64,000 nucleotides of DNA, taken from contig NZ_CP042582.1 in NCBI RefSeq assembly GCF_008728835.1, positions 124,001 to 188,000 on the forward strand, in the 5' to 3' direction. This DNA comes from Hypericibacter adhaerens. Its GTDB lineage: Bacteria; Pseudomonadota; Alphaproteobacteria; Dongiales; Dongiaceae. Position 1 is the stretch's first letter. Every line of letters begins with the position of its first letter. The translations under genes and the position numbers were made by a program. The notes beneath the pieces were generated by a model. That model saw nothing but the letters and a program-made list of their open reading frames with translations. It was not told the origin of the DNA and did not search any database. Positions 1 to 8,873 of this stretch are shown here, one piece after another.

Positions 1-750
1 GATTACCTCGCCATCGCGACGATCGGCTTGGCAGAGCTGATCAGGGCCGTCGGGACCGTCCAGGACGACCTGGTCAATGGCGACCGGGGGCTTGCTGGTA
101 TCATCGGCCCGTTCGAACCGTCTTTCACAACCGCGCAGTATCAGATCTTTTTCTTCTGCCTGCTGCTCGCCATCCTCCTGGGCGTGTACTGGGCGGCGCA
201 AAGCTCGGTCCGCTCGCCGTGGGGCAGGGTGCTTCGCGCGCTCCGAGAAGATGAAATTGCGGTCGCTGCCATCGGCCGGAGCGCATTCCGCTTCAAATTG
301 CAAAGCTTCGTCCTCGGCGCTGCGATCATGGGCGTCGGCGCCGCCATGTTCGCCTACTATCGCCGCGGCCTGACGCCCCAGGACTTCGAACCCCTCCAAG
401 GTACATTCCTGTTCTGGGTGATGCTGATCGTCGGGGGTACCGGCAACAATCGCGGCGCGATCCTCGGGGCTTACATCGTCTGGGCTCTCTGGATCTCAAC
501 CCTCCAGCTCGCCACGCTTCCGCTGCCCGACGAGCTTGTCAGCCGCATTCCGTTCCTCCGCTATGTCCTGCTCGGGGTGTTTTTCATCGCTATGCTGAAT
601 CTCAAGCCGGCTGGCCTCCTGCCGGAGGAGCGCCGCGTGTCGCGCTGGGTCGAGAGGCTGGCCGCGAGATCCCAGCGAGCGGGCGCACCGGCCACGTCGG
701 GGCAGAAACAGCCTGCCGGCGGGCCCCGTAGAAACGCAGTCTCCTCCTAA
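1..750 (+). CDS. Branched-chain amino acid-type ABC transporter permease (LivM family), 5' end missing
   Basis: The reading frame is open from base 1, so the gene is cut by the window edge; 249 residues of its C-terminal part are visible. Hydrophobic segments lie near visible residues 49-66, 103-120, 137-165 and 188-201, as in the LivM inner-membrane permeases. The stretch LREDEIAVAAIGRS between them matches the cytoplasmic loop by which these permeases touch the ATPase. The opening DYLAIATIGLAEL and the later NGDRGL are typical LivM sequence. The basic, Ala/Gly-rich tail is cytoplasmic. The gene heads a plus-strand operon of CoA-dependent catabolic genes with its LivF partner at 1616, so the substrate is more likely an organic acid or aromatic compound than an amino acid; that is inference. 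Confidence 0.88.
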   Translation, partial: DYLAIATIGLAELIRAVGTVQDDLVNGDRGLAGIIGPFEPSFTTAQYQIFFFCLLLAILLGVYWAAQSSVRSPWGRVLRALREDEIAVAAIGRSAFRFKLQSFVLGAAIMGVGAAMFAYYRRGLTPQDFEPLQGTFLFWVMLIVGGTGNNRGAILGAYIVWALWISTLQLATLPLPDELVSRIPFLRYVLLGVFFIAMLNLKPAGLLPEERRVSRWVERLAARSQRAGAPATSGQKQPAGGPRRNAVSS

Positions 751-774
751 CCAGTCAACAGTGGAGCGACTACC

Positions 775-1626
775 ATGGGCCGACCCATCGACATTCTCGG
801 GCATCTTTTCACCCCTGACTCCTTGCGGAAGCACTTTCTTGAGGACGAGGAGGAATCCAAGGTATTCGACAATGTCGGGCGGCTTCGCGATCTGAAGGGC
901 TACACGCCCAAGGAATTCCTCGCCTACGCAGACAACGCCGGCCTCGGCAAAGTACACGTCGCCGCTTTCTACGGCTGGAGCTTCCGGCGCCAGAAGCCCA
1001 TGCTTCATGTCACGCCGGAAGAGGTCCACGAGGTCGCACGGCAGCTACCCGGGCGCGTGTACGGCCTCTACGGCGTGAATCCCTTCGAGGGGCTGGCAGG
1101 GGTCCGGCGTCTCGAGAAGAGCGTCAAAGAATACAGCTTCGTCGGCATTCACGTTCACCCACATGGCTTCGACCTGGGGCCAGAACATGCATTCTACTTC
1201 CCATATTACGCCAAATGCGTGGAGCTGGGCGTCCCCGCTGTCTTTTCGATGGGCCACACCCTCGATTTCATGCCCATCGACAACGGGCGGCCAGCGCGCC
1301 TCGATCGCATCGCGCTCTATTTTCCCGAGCTGACGATCGTCTGCACGCACACCGGATGGCCGTGGGTCGAGGAGGCGATCGCGATCGCCTCGAAGCATCC
1401 CAACGTCTATCTCGGCACCTCCGCCTACGCGCCGAAATATTGGAAGCCGGAGATGGTCAAGTTCATCAACTCGTGGGGCCAAGACAAAGTGCTCTGGGGG
1501 TCGGACTTCCCGCTGATCAAGCATCCCGAAGCTCTGAAGCAGGTGGAAGAGCTCGGGCTTCGCGAGGGGGCCAAAGAAAAGCTTCTCTGGAAGAACGCGG
1601 AGAAGGTCTTCCCGTATGACCGCTAA
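775..1626 (+). CDS. ACMSD-type amidohydrolase (amidohydrolase 2 family), paralogue A
   Basis: A 283-residue TIM-barrel protein of the amidohydrolase-2/ACMSD family, whose members hydrolyse or decarboxylate small aromatic or cyclic acids in the cytosol. Visible barrel-end residues are the His cluster HVHPHGFDL, the His of CTHTGWPW, and the Asp of LWGSDFPL. The usual N-terminal metal motif His-x-His is absent: the start reads IDILGHLFTPD with one His. The start codon at 775 has a weak GGAG-like site. It overlaps livF by 11 bases and is a close paralogue of the protein at 3868, sharing MGHTLDFMP, GTSAYAPKYW and most of the barrel. The substrate is unknown; a step on a carboxylated intermediate of the same pathway is likely. 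Confidence 0.8.
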   Translation: MGRPIDILGHLFTPDSLRKHFLEDEEESKVFDNVGRLRDLKGYTPKEFLAYADNAGLGKVHVAAFYGWSFRRQKPMLHVTPEEVHEVARQLPGRVYGLYGVNPFEGLAGVRRLEKSVKEYSFVGIHVHPHGFDLGPEHAFYFPYYAKCVELGVPAVFSMGHTLDFMPIDNGRPARLDRIALYFPELTIVCTHTGWPWVEEAIAIASKHPNVYLGTSAYAPKYWKPEMVKFINSWGQDKVLWGSDFPLIKHPEALKQVEELGLREGAKEKLLWKNAEKVFPYDR

Positions 1627-2371
1627 AGGGCTGGCGGCCGCTCAGCAAGCTTCAACAGCGGCCGCAAAGGACTTGGTCGTCGAGGCACTGGCCGCTGGCT
1701 ATACGGGCGTCGAAATCGTGCGCGGCGTGTCGATGTCGGTGCAGCCGGGCGAGCTGGTCACCATCATCGGACCAAACGGCTCGGGAAAGTCGACACTCCT
1801 CAAGTCGATATTCGGGCTCGTCTCTATCTACGCCGGATCCATCCGCTTCGGCGGCACGGACATCACCGGAAATCCACCGGAGAAGAACGTGCGCCTTGGC
1901 CTCGGTTTTACGCCGCAGACCGACAACGTCTTCCCAAGCCTGACGATCGAAGAGAATTTGAGGATGGGCGGCTATTCCGTCGCCGGAGATCTGCAAGAGC
2001 ACTTCGAGTTCATTTACTCGCTATTCCCGGCGCTTGCAGACCGCCGTCGCCTGCCCGCCGGGAATCTATCGGGCGGCCAGCGGCAGATGCTCGCCATGGG
2101 CCGGTCGCTGATGACCAGTCCTTCGCTGCTTCTTCTCGATGAGCCCTCGGCGGGCCTCTCGCCGAAGTTCGTCGACGTCGTATTCGAGCACATCCTGAGC
2201 ATTCGAGATCGCGGAACCAGCATTCTACTGGTGGAGCAGAATGCGTATATCGCGCTCTCTGTCTGTGATCGCGCCTACGTCCTCGCAACCGGCGAAAAGC
2301 AGCTGGAAGGGCCGGGCAAACAACTCCGCGACGACCCCGAGATTCGGCGTCTTTATCTCGGTGGGGGATGA
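1616..2371 (+). CDS. ABC transporter ATP-binding protein, LivF family
   Basis: A 251-residue ATPase with Walker A GPNGSGKST at residues 52-60, signature LSGGQ at 151-155 and Walker B LLLLDEP at 171-177. The short form and the GLGFTPQTDNVFPSLTIEENL region are typical of LivF, the ATPase that works with LivM/LivH permeases at the inner face of the membrane. About 20 extra N-terminal residues precede the usual LivF start, so an internal start is possible, but the ATG at 1616 overlaps the stop of the preceding gene, which suggests translational coupling. No LivG, LivH or periplasmic binding protein is in view; they probably lie left of the window. Confidence 0.9.
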   Translation: MTAKGLAAAQQASTAAAKDLVVEALAAGYTGVEIVRGVSMSVQPGELVTIIGPNGSGKSTLLKSIFGLVSIYAGSIRFGGTDITGNPPEKNVRLGLGFTPQTDNVFPSLTIEENLRMGGYSVAGDLQEHFEFIYSLFPALADRRRLPAGNLSGGQRQMLAMGRSLMTSPSLLLLDEPSAGLSPKFVDVVFEHILSIRDRGTSILLVEQNAYIALSVCDRAYVLATGEKQLEGPGKQLRDDPEIRRLYLGGG

Positions 2372-2475
2372 GGCAGCGCCATGAAAATTTGTTGTGAAGA
2401 CCGGAAGATATTCATTGGCCCTGCACTCGCAGAGTAACTAGCGTTCGCTGAGCGCTGAACAGAGAGAATCTAGCA

Positions 2476-3816
2476 ATGACCGTCGAAAAGCGCATTTTGG
2501 ATCCCAAGTTTGAGTTGGCGGACAGCGATACGATCGCTGCCTATCAACTCAAGACGCTGCTGGAGATCCTGCAGAAGACCTGGTCGACGAACGAATTCTA
2601 TCGCGCCAAGTGGCAAGAAGCCGGGGCGGATCTCAGCAAGATTAAATCGCTCGCTGACTTCAGCGAACGCATCCCGACGGTCGAAAAAAAGGACTTTGTC
2701 GAGGATGCGCTCGCGAATCCTCCGTTCGGTAAGCGCCTAGCCCACGGACTCTCTCTCAAAGAGCGTTCGGATATCTACACGACAAGCGGAACCAGCGGCC
2801 AGGGTGTCGAGGTCCATGCTCAGACGGCGACCGAGCTGCGTGCGATGGAGCGCCTTTACGGCTTTCTCTTCCACTGGGCGGGGTTGGAGCCGGGCGATCA
2901 AACATTCCTCACCTTGCCGATCACCATGCTCGGCGGCGGTCGGATTGAATACCAGGGCGCCATCGGTTTCGGCCTGAATGTCTATCCGGTGGGCAATTAC
3001 GACGCCAACAGGAAGCTCGAATTGCTGAACCGGTTCCGCCCCAAGGCACTCTACGGCAGCACCTCCTATTTCTCGCACCTCGCGGCGGTCGCCGATCGTT
3101 CCCCGCCATGCCCGAGCATCAAGGTCCTGCTGACGGGGCTTGAAGGCGCCGGATACTCCTACTTCTCGCGCCTTGAGAACCAGTGGCAGGCAAAGGTCGC
3201 CGACCGATTCGGCTGCACCCAGCTTCGTACCGACTTCATGTTCACCTGTGAGCACGGTATCGGCGTCGCCGGTCGGCCCGGGATGCTGCACAGCCTCGAT
3301 CCTTTCGTACTGCTCGAGGTGATCGACCCGCAATCGGGAAAACCGGTGAAGGATGGGGAGTTCGGCGAGATTGTCGTCACAAGCCTCTATCACTTCGACA
3401 ACCCGGTGGTCCGCTGCCGCATTCGCGATGGCGGCGTGTTCCGCAAGGCGAGCTATTGCGCATGCGGCCGACCCTTCGGCGGCGTCGAGATCGGCACAAT
3501 CGGCCGGACGGACGACGTGAAGAAAGTGAAGGGGGTCAACATCTATCCGCAGGCGGTGGACGACCTCATGTACAGCTTTGGCGAGGTGGATGAATACCAG
3601 ATCCTGCTGACGACGTCGAAGACCAACGCCGATATCGCTGCAATCAAGGTCATGCCGAAGGCTGGATTGCCGGCCGCCGGCTACGACGACTTCGTCGCCC
3701 GGCTGAAGAAGGACATTCACAAGAAGACGGGCATCCACTTCGACGTCGAGCTGGTGGCCGACCTGCCGCGCAGCGAGTACAAGGCGCGGCGCTGGCTCGA
3801 CCAACGGGATCGCTGA
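2476..3816 (+). CDS. Phenylacetate-CoA ligase-like AMP-forming CoA ligase, copy 1
   Basis: A 446-residue adenylate-forming enzyme of the PaaK type. The phosphate-binding loop reads YTTSGTSGQG near residues 101-110. The hinge region has CACGRPFGG followed by GRTDDVKKVKGVNIYPQ, and the C-terminal end has RSEYKARRW. Such enzymes turn an aromatic or alicyclic carboxylate, ATP and CoA into the acyl-CoA thioester in the cytosol. The start at 2476 follows a GAGAGAA ribosome site. The gene sits between the two paralogous amidohydrolases. It is distinct from the second ligase at 7568, so the pathway may activate two different acids or act at two steps. The substrate cannot be read from the sequence. 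Confidence 0.85.
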   Translation: MTVEKRILDPKFELADSDTIAAYQLKTLLEILQKTWSTNEFYRAKWQEAGADLSKIKSLADFSERIPTVEKKDFVEDALANPPFGKRLAHGLSLKERSDIYTTSGTSGQGVEVHAQTATELRAMERLYGFLFHWAGLEPGDQTFLTLPITMLGGGRIEYQGAIGFGLNVYPVGNYDANRKLELLNRFRPKALYGSTSYFSHLAAVADRSPPCPSIKVLLTGLEGAGYSYFSRLENQWQAKVADRFGCTQLRTDFMFTCEHGIGVAGRPGMLHSLDPFVLLEVIDPQSGKPVKDGEFGEIVVTSLYHFDNPVVRCRIRDGGVFRKASYCACGRPFGGVEIGTIGRTDDVKKVKGVNIYPQAVDDLMYSFGEVDEYQILLTTSKTNADIAAIKVMPKAGLPAAGYDDFVARLKKDIHKKTGIHFDVELVADLPRSEYKARRWLDQRDR

Positions 3817-3867
3817 GTAAGGCAATTCGGACGACACTGATCCAGGGCTTCTATCGGGGCAAGGCGC

Positions 3868-4716
3868 ATGGTTGGGGCGATCGACTCGCTTTCGGGGCAT
3901 TTTACCCCGGAAAACATCGAGAAGAATTACCTGCACAATGAGGAGGAGCTCAGCCGCTTTGCCCAGGTCGGCCGCGCGAGAACGCTCAAGGGGTATGCGC
4001 CGGCGGATTTTATGGCGCGGATGGATGAGATCGGCGTCGACAAGCTCCTCATCTGTGCCATCCTGACCTGGTCCTACCACAACCAACGGCCGCTCGAGCA
4101 CACCACCGCAGATGAGGTGATCGCGGTCACCAAGCTCTACCCGGACCGTCTGTTCGGCCTCGCGGGCATCAATCCCATGAAAGGCGTCGCGGGCGTTCGT
4201 GAGCTGGAGCGCTTGATCAAGGACCACGGGTTCAAGGGACTGCACCTTCATCCTCACGGCTTCGGCCTGCCGCCCGATCACGCTTACTACTTTCCGTACT
4301 ACGCCAAATGCGAAGAGCTTGGCGCGACCGTGGTGATATCCATGGGACACACCCTTGACTTCATGCCGGTCGAACACGGCCGGCCCTATCACCTCGACAA
4401 GATCGCGCTGTATTTCCCGAACCTGGCGATCGTCTGCGCGCATACAGGCTGGCCCTGGGTCGAGGAGGCGATTGCGCTCGCCTGGAAGCATCCGAACGTC
4501 TTCATCGGCACGTCGGCGTACGCACCGAAATACTGGTCGCCGGAGCTCGTGAAATTCATCAACTCACGCGGCCAGGACAAGGTCATGTGGGGGACGGACT
4601 ATCCCCTGATCGACCATAAGGAGTCGCTGGAACAGATCCGCGCCCTAGGCCTCAAGCCACAGGCAGAGGCCAAGCTCATTCGTGACAACGCGGCACGTGT
4701 CTTCGGCTTCGCCTGA
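3868..4716 (+). CDS. ACMSD-type amidohydrolase (amidohydrolase 2 family), paralogue B
   Basis: A 282-residue paralogue of the protein at 775, alignable end to end. It keeps LHLHPHGFGL, the His of CAHTGWPW and the Asp of MWGTDYPL, and like its partner it lacks an N-terminal His-x-His (IDSLSGHFTPE). The retained conserved blocks argue for a real barrel enzyme or a hydrolase with an altered metal site. Two copies flanking a CoA ligase suggest a duplicated gene that has diverged for two related substrates, or a heteromeric enzyme; neither can be decided here. It lies 51 bases after the ligase and 28 bases before the SDR. Confidence 0.8.
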   Translation: MVGAIDSLSGHFTPENIEKNYLHNEEELSRFAQVGRARTLKGYAPADFMARMDEIGVDKLLICAILTWSYHNQRPLEHTTADEVIAVTKLYPDRLFGLAGINPMKGVAGVRELERLIKDHGFKGLHLHPHGFGLPPDHAYYFPYYAKCEELGATVVISMGHTLDFMPVEHGRPYHLDKIALYFPNLAIVCAHTGWPWVEEAIALAWKHPNVFIGTSAYAPKYWSPELVKFINSRGQDKVMWGTDYPLIDHKESLEQIRALGLKPQAEAKLIRDNAARVFGFA

Positions 4717-4744
4717 GCACCTATCGTTTTTGAGGAGAATGGAA

Positions 4745-5485
4745 ATGGCAGACAATCAGGTGGCGATCGTGACCGGGGCGGCCGGTGGGATGGGACAGGC
4801 GATTGTCGCCCGGCTCGTGGCCGATGGCTTCAAAGTAGCCGCCGTGGACATCAATGAATCGGCGCTGCGGACCGTGGTCACCGAGGTGGGCGATGGAACC
4901 GTCGGGTTCACTTGCGACATGACTGACGAGAAGGCGGTTCGTGAGACCGTCGCGCGGATCGAGCGGACGCTGGGTCCTACCCATGCACTGGTCAACTGCA
5001 TCGGCTGGGTCGGCACGACCCGCTTCATCCAGGAGGACTCGGCCTACTGGCGGAAAATCATCGCGATCAACATGGAATCGATCCTCTACGCAACGCACGC
5101 GGTGCTGCCGGGCATGATCGAGCGCCTCAAAGGCAAGATCGTCAATATCTCGTCGGATGCAGGCCGGATCGGCACCAGCGGCGAGGCCGTGTATGCGGCG
5201 ATGAAGGCGGGCGTCATCGCCTTCGGTAAGTCGATCGCCCGGGAGAACGCCCGCTACAACATCAACGTCAATGCGATAGCTCCCGGCCCGACAGAGACGC
5301 CTCTTCTGAAGGCCGAGATGGAGGAGGATCCGGAGCTCGTGAAGCGGATGCTGCGTCTCATTCCGTTCCGGCGGCCGGGAAAGCCGGACGATATGGCGGC
5401 CGCTGTCAGTTTCTTCTGCTCGCCCGATTCCGACTACATCACCGGCCAGACGCTGAGCGTGAGCGGCGGCCTGACAATGCTCTAA
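4745..5485 (+). CDS. Short-chain dehydrogenase/reductase (3-hydroxyacyl-CoA dehydrogenase-like)
   Basis: A 246-residue classical SDR. The NAD(P) loop TGAAGGMG is at residues 10-17, the catalytic Ser is at 136-137 (ISSDAG) and YAAMK at 150-154 supplies Tyr150 and Lys154. The start at 4745 is chosen because GAGGAG at 4732-4737 lies 7 bases upstream; an in-frame ATG at 4739 is too close. Length and neighbours fit oxidation of a hydroxyl group on an acyl-CoA, such as the BadH-type step of alicyclic acid breakdown, but FabG-like roles cannot be excluded. It is 13 bases upstream of the acyl-CoA dehydrogenase. Confidence 0.85.
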   Translation: MADNQVAIVTGAAGGMGQAIVARLVADGFKVAAVDINESALRTVVTEVGDGTVGFTCDMTDEKAVRETVARIERTLGPTHALVNCIGWVGTTRFIQEDSAYWRKIIAINMESILYATHAVLPGMIERLKGKIVNISSDAGRIGTSGEAVYAAMKAGVIAFGKSIARENARYNINVNAIAPGPTETPLLKAEMEEDPELVKRMLRLIPFRRPGKPDDMAAAVSFFCSPDSDYITGQTLSVSGGLTML

Positions 5486-5498
5486 ACGGGAGCGCCCG

Positions 5499-6668
5499 AT
5501 GGCGATCGACCCGGCTACCCGTGCCGAGATCCTGAAGCATGTCGAGCGGCTGGCGCGCGAGAAAGTCGCGCCACGCGCCGCCGAGATCGATCGGAGCAAT
5601 GCCTTCCCTCGTGACCTCTACGGGGAGGCCGGACGGCTGGGGCTTTTCGGCCTGTGGGTCCCGGAGGAGTATGGCGGGATTGGTCCGGACCTCGTCACCC
5701 CGTTGCTGGTGTGCGAGTGCCTGTCGCGGGCAAGCCTGACCTTCGCGCTGAATGTGTCGAACTGCGGCGATGCGGTGACGCCGATCGTCCTCGGCGGCAC
5801 CGAAGCGGCCAAACGGAAGTTCCTGCCGGATATCGCATCGGGAGCCATCATTCCCGCCTTTGCCCTCAGCGAACCCGGCGGGGGCTCCGATGCGGCGGCG
5901 ATAACGACCCGGGCGGTGCGCGATGGCGATGATTATGTCATCAGCGGCCGCAAGATGTGGTGCACCAACGGCTCGGTCGCCGATGTCTGCACGGTCTTCG
6001 CCAAGACCGATCCGCAGGCCGGTCACAAGGGCGTCAGCGCATTCGTCGTGCCGAAAGGGTTGAGGGGCTTTGAAGTCGGCCAGGATGAAGAGCTCATGGG
6101 CCTCCGCGGGAGCCCGACCAGTGAGCTGATCTTCGACGAGGTTCGTGTGCCCGCAGCTTATCGCCTCGGCGGCGAAGGCGAGGGCTTCAAGCTCGCAATG
6201 GCCACTCTCGACGAAGCCAGGCTCAATTGCTCGGCGCTGGCTATTGGCGGTGCGATTGCGGCGTTTGGCCAAGCTGTTGCCTATGCCAAGGAACGCCGTC
6301 AATTCGGCAAGCCTATCATCGAGCATCAAGGGCTCGCCTTCCTCCTGGCGGAAGCGGCGAGCGACATCGCCGCGGGGCGCGCGATCTTCCGGGAAGCGAT
6401 CGAGCTTCTGGAGAGGGGGCGGTCGCACGAAGCCAGCACCTATGCCGCGATGAGCAAGCTGGTGACCTCCGACATGGCGATGCGGGTCGCGACGCAGGCG
6501 GTTCAGGTCCTGGGCGGCAACGGACTGTCGCGCAAATATCCGGTCGAACGGATCATGCGCGATGTGAAGGCGTTCCAGATCTTCGATGGCACTAACGAAA
6601 TCCAAAAGATGGTGATTGGCAGGAACCTCGCCAAATGGGACTTGCCCTTCGACGAGTTCAAGCTCTGA
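5499..6668 (+). CDS. Acyl-CoA dehydrogenase with Asp at the catalytic Glu position
   Basis: A 389-residue FAD enzyme that introduces an alpha-beta double bond into an acyl-CoA and passes electrons to ETF. It shows the family signature FALSEPGGGSDAAA, the RQFGKPIIEHQG helix and the C-terminal QVLGGNGLSRKYPVERIMRD block. In medium-chain enzymes the base is the Glu of YEGT; here the motif reads IFDGTNEIQ, placing Asp363 there. Asp at this position is unusual, and I recall variation there in alicyclic acyl-CoA dehydrogenases, which would fit the pathway. It sits between the SDR and the crotonase, as in a beta-oxidation-like cassette. Confidence 0.9.
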   Translation: MAIDPATRAEILKHVERLAREKVAPRAAEIDRSNAFPRDLYGEAGRLGLFGLWVPEEYGGIGPDLVTPLLVCECLSRASLTFALNVSNCGDAVTPIVLGGTEAAKRKFLPDIASGAIIPAFALSEPGGGSDAAAITTRAVRDGDDYVISGRKMWCTNGSVADVCTVFAKTDPQAGHKGVSAFVVPKGLRGFEVGQDEELMGLRGSPTSELIFDEVRVPAAYRLGGEGEGFKLAMATLDEARLNCSALAIGGAIAAFGQAVAYAKERRQFGKPIIEHQGLAFLLAEAASDIAAGRAIFREAIELLERGRSHEASTYAAMSKLVTSDMAMRVATQAVQVLGGNGLSRKYPVERIMRDVKAFQIFDGTNEIQKMVIGRNLAKWDLPFDEFKL

Positions 6669-6702
6669 GCGTGCCTGCATCGTGCAAGGGAAAGAGGTCG
6701 AC

Positions 6703-7470
6703 ATGTCGGAGCAGGGGTTGCTGATCGAGAGAGTGGGCCAGATCCTGGCACTCACCATCAACCGTGAGCGCCGCCGCAACGCTCTGAACGACGCCACATT
6801 GCTTGCGCTCATGGCTGCGCTCGATGACGCGCGCAAAGGCGAGGTGCGGGGGATCATTCTCCGCGGTGCCGGGCTCAAGGCCTTCAGCTCGGGTTCGGAC
6901 GTCAAGGAGCTCGCGGAGCAGTCTATCGACGAGCGGCTGGCCCATACCGCGCTTGGCCAGCGCGTGGCCGATGCGATCCAGCAGCATCCCTGCCCATCGG
7001 TCGCCGCGATCGAGGGATACTGCCTCGGCGGTGGCCTCGAGATGGCCATGGCGTGCGACTACCGGATCGCTGGGAATGGCGCAACCCTGGGCCTGCCCGA
7101 GGTCTTGCTCGGCGCTCTGCCCACCTGGGGAGGCACGACCAGGCTGCCAAGCCTGGTGGGGCGGAGCCGGGCGTCGAGCATGATCGTTTTCGGCCGGACG
7201 ATCGACGCGCCAACCGCTCTGAATTGGGGGCTGGTCCACGAGGTTGTCGCCGAGGGTGGCGCCCACGATGCCGCCACGCAGTTCCTCACCGATTTTGCGA
7301 GCAAGACGCACGGCAAAACCGTCGCCATGGCAAAACAGTTGTTGGTGTTCGGACGCGGCGCATCCGCGGCGGCCGGGCTCCACATGGAGTATCTGGCGGA
7401 TATGACGGCGCTGGCTTCGGAGGCGATCAGCCAGGGCACCAGCAAGTTCGCCGACAAGGAGCGGCCATGA
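6703..7470 (+). CDS. Enoyl-CoA hydratase/isomerase (crotonase) family protein
   Basis: A 255-residue crotonase-fold enzyme. AFSSGSDVKEL and GYCLGGGLEMAMACD form the oxyanion hole. Both Glu positions of true hydratases are present, in GGGLEMAMACD and LGLPEVLLGALP, so water addition to an enoyl-CoA is plausible. The start at 6703 is chosen over upstream in-frame codons because AAAGAGG lies just before it and the family begins here. It is 34 bases after the acyl-CoA dehydrogenase, in the order dehydrogenase then hydratase. A ring-cleaving hydrolase of the BadI type is an alternative that the sequence does not exclude. Confidence 0.88.
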   Translation: MSEQGLLIERVGQILALTINRERRRNALNDATLLALMAALDDARKGEVRGIILRGAGLKAFSSGSDVKELAEQSIDERLAHTALGQRVADAIQQHPCPSVAAIEGYCLGGGLEMAMACDYRIAGNGATLGLPEVLLGALPTWGGTTRLPSLVGRSRASSMIVFGRTIDAPTALNWGLVHEVVAEGGAHDAATQFLTDFASKTHGKTVAMAKQLLVFGRGASAAAGLHMEYLADMTALASEAISQGTSKFADKERP

Positions 7471-7567
7471 AGGCTTGCCTGGACGAAAGACGCAGCATGC
7501 GGGCGAAAGCGGGTGTCAACCGGCCTGGATCGCGTCGCAGATCAATAGTCACGCTGTGACCCTGACG

Positions 7568-8842
7568 ATGAACAACACTGCATTTGGTTCTTCGGATGAA
7601 GTCGGGCGCCTCCAGCAGAAACTGTGGGGGCGCCAAAGCGCCTATGTCGGCGAGCGCTCGGCGTTCTATGCTGGGAAGGCTCTCCCCGCGAAGCTCGAGG
7701 AGTTGCCGTCCTTCCCTTTGACAACCAAAACGCAGCTGCGGGAGAGCCAAGAGAAGCACCCCCCTTTTGGCAACTACCTCGCCGCGAAGCGCACCCAGAT
7801 CACGCGGCTGCATCGCACGTCAGGGACGACCGGAAAACCCATCAATATAGCCTTGTCGAAGCATGACGCCGCCGTTTTCGCGGAGGCCGGCGGAACTTCG
7901 AACAGTGCGGCCGGACTCCATCCGGGCCTGATGGTGGCGCACTGTCTCAACTATCGCCTCTGGATGGGAGGATATACGGATCACGCAGCGCTCGAAGCCA
8001 CCGGCGCGACGGTGATCCCGTTCGGCGTGGGGGGTACCGAGCTATTCGTGCGAACGGCGCTCGATCTGAAGCTCGACGGGATCAACTGCACGGTTTCATA
8101 CCCCGCCGTCTTGGAGCAGGTTCTCCGAGAGAAGTTCCCCCGCGTCAAGCCGCGCGATCTCGGTCTGCGGCTGGGTCTGCTGACGGGCGAGCCGGGCCTA
8201 GAAAACCCGGAGTTCAGGGCCCGCATCGAAGACACTTGGGGCTTCGCCGCGCGTAACATCTATGGCATTTCCGACATCCTGACGGTCTTTGCAGGCCAAT
8301 GCGCGTGCTCCGACGATATGCACTTCACCGCGCTGGCTTTTGTCTACCCCGAGCTGATCAATCCGGAGACGGAGCAGCCGATTGCATTGGCCGACGGAAC
8401 CACCGGCGAACTGGTGCTGACCAGCCTCGACCGAGAATGCCAGCCCCTCGTGCGTTTCCGAACCAATGACATCATCTTGATCACCGGAACGGATCGCTGC
8501 GCTTGCGGCCGGACAGCGTTTAGATTTCGCATTCTGGGCCGCTCGGACGACATGATCGTGGTCCGGGGCGTGAACGTGTTTCCCAGTACGGTCAGCGGCG
8601 TCATCAACCGCTACAGAGAATTGAGCGGGCAATTCAGAATCGTTCTGAGTGGAGCGCCGCCCTATGACAAGATTCCGATCGAGGTCGAGCTCGCGCCCGG
8701 CATTACGGCCAGTGCGTCGCTCTCCGATTCGGTTGAGAAGACAATCAAGGCCGAGACAGGAGCAAGCGCGCTGGTTCGGCTCTTGGAGCCGAACACCATC
8801 GAGCGGACGGAGGGCAAGACGAAACGCATCGTGCGGAGCTAG
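7568..8842 (+). CDS. Phenylacetate-CoA ligase-like AMP-forming CoA ligase, copy 2
   Basis: A 424-residue adenylate-forming ligase of the PaaK group, last gene of the catabolic operon. SGTTGKPINIALS near residues 84-96 is the phosphate loop, CACGRTAF and GRSDDMIVVRGVNVFPS form the hinge, and EGKTKRIVRS at the C-terminus holds the likely catalytic Lys. The start at 7568 is the first ATG that gives a family-like N-terminus; the open frame runs further upstream to 7475 without family-like sequence. Identity with the first ligase is low, so they are not recent duplicates. It converges on the LysR gene, with 31 bases between the stops. Confidence 0.83.
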   Translation: MNNTAFGSSDEVGRLQQKLWGRQSAYVGERSAFYAGKALPAKLEELPSFPLTTKTQLRESQEKHPPFGNYLAAKRTQITRLHRTSGTTGKPINIALSKHDAAVFAEAGGTSNSAAGLHPGLMVAHCLNYRLWMGGYTDHAALEATGATVIPFGVGGTELFVRTALDLKLDGINCTVSYPAVLEQVLREKFPRVKPRDLGLRLGLLTGEPGLENPEFRARIEDTWGFAARNIYGISDILTVFAGQCACSDDMHFTALAFVYPELINPETEQPIALADGTTGELVLTSLDRECQPLVRFRTNDIILITGTDRCACGRTAFRFRILGRSDDMIVVRGVNVFPSTVSGVINRYRELSGQFRIVLSGAPPYDKIPIEVELAPGITASASLSDSVEKTIKAETGASALVRLLEPNTIERTEGKTKRIVRS

Positions 8843-8873
8843 AGATTCCCGCCGCCAACCCGGTGATGTCCCG

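Noticed and set aside
2737-7049. Long minus-strand open frames across the catabolic operon (2737-4491 and 5439-7049)
   Set aside because: They are antisense to well-supported enzymes and carry no recognisable domain.
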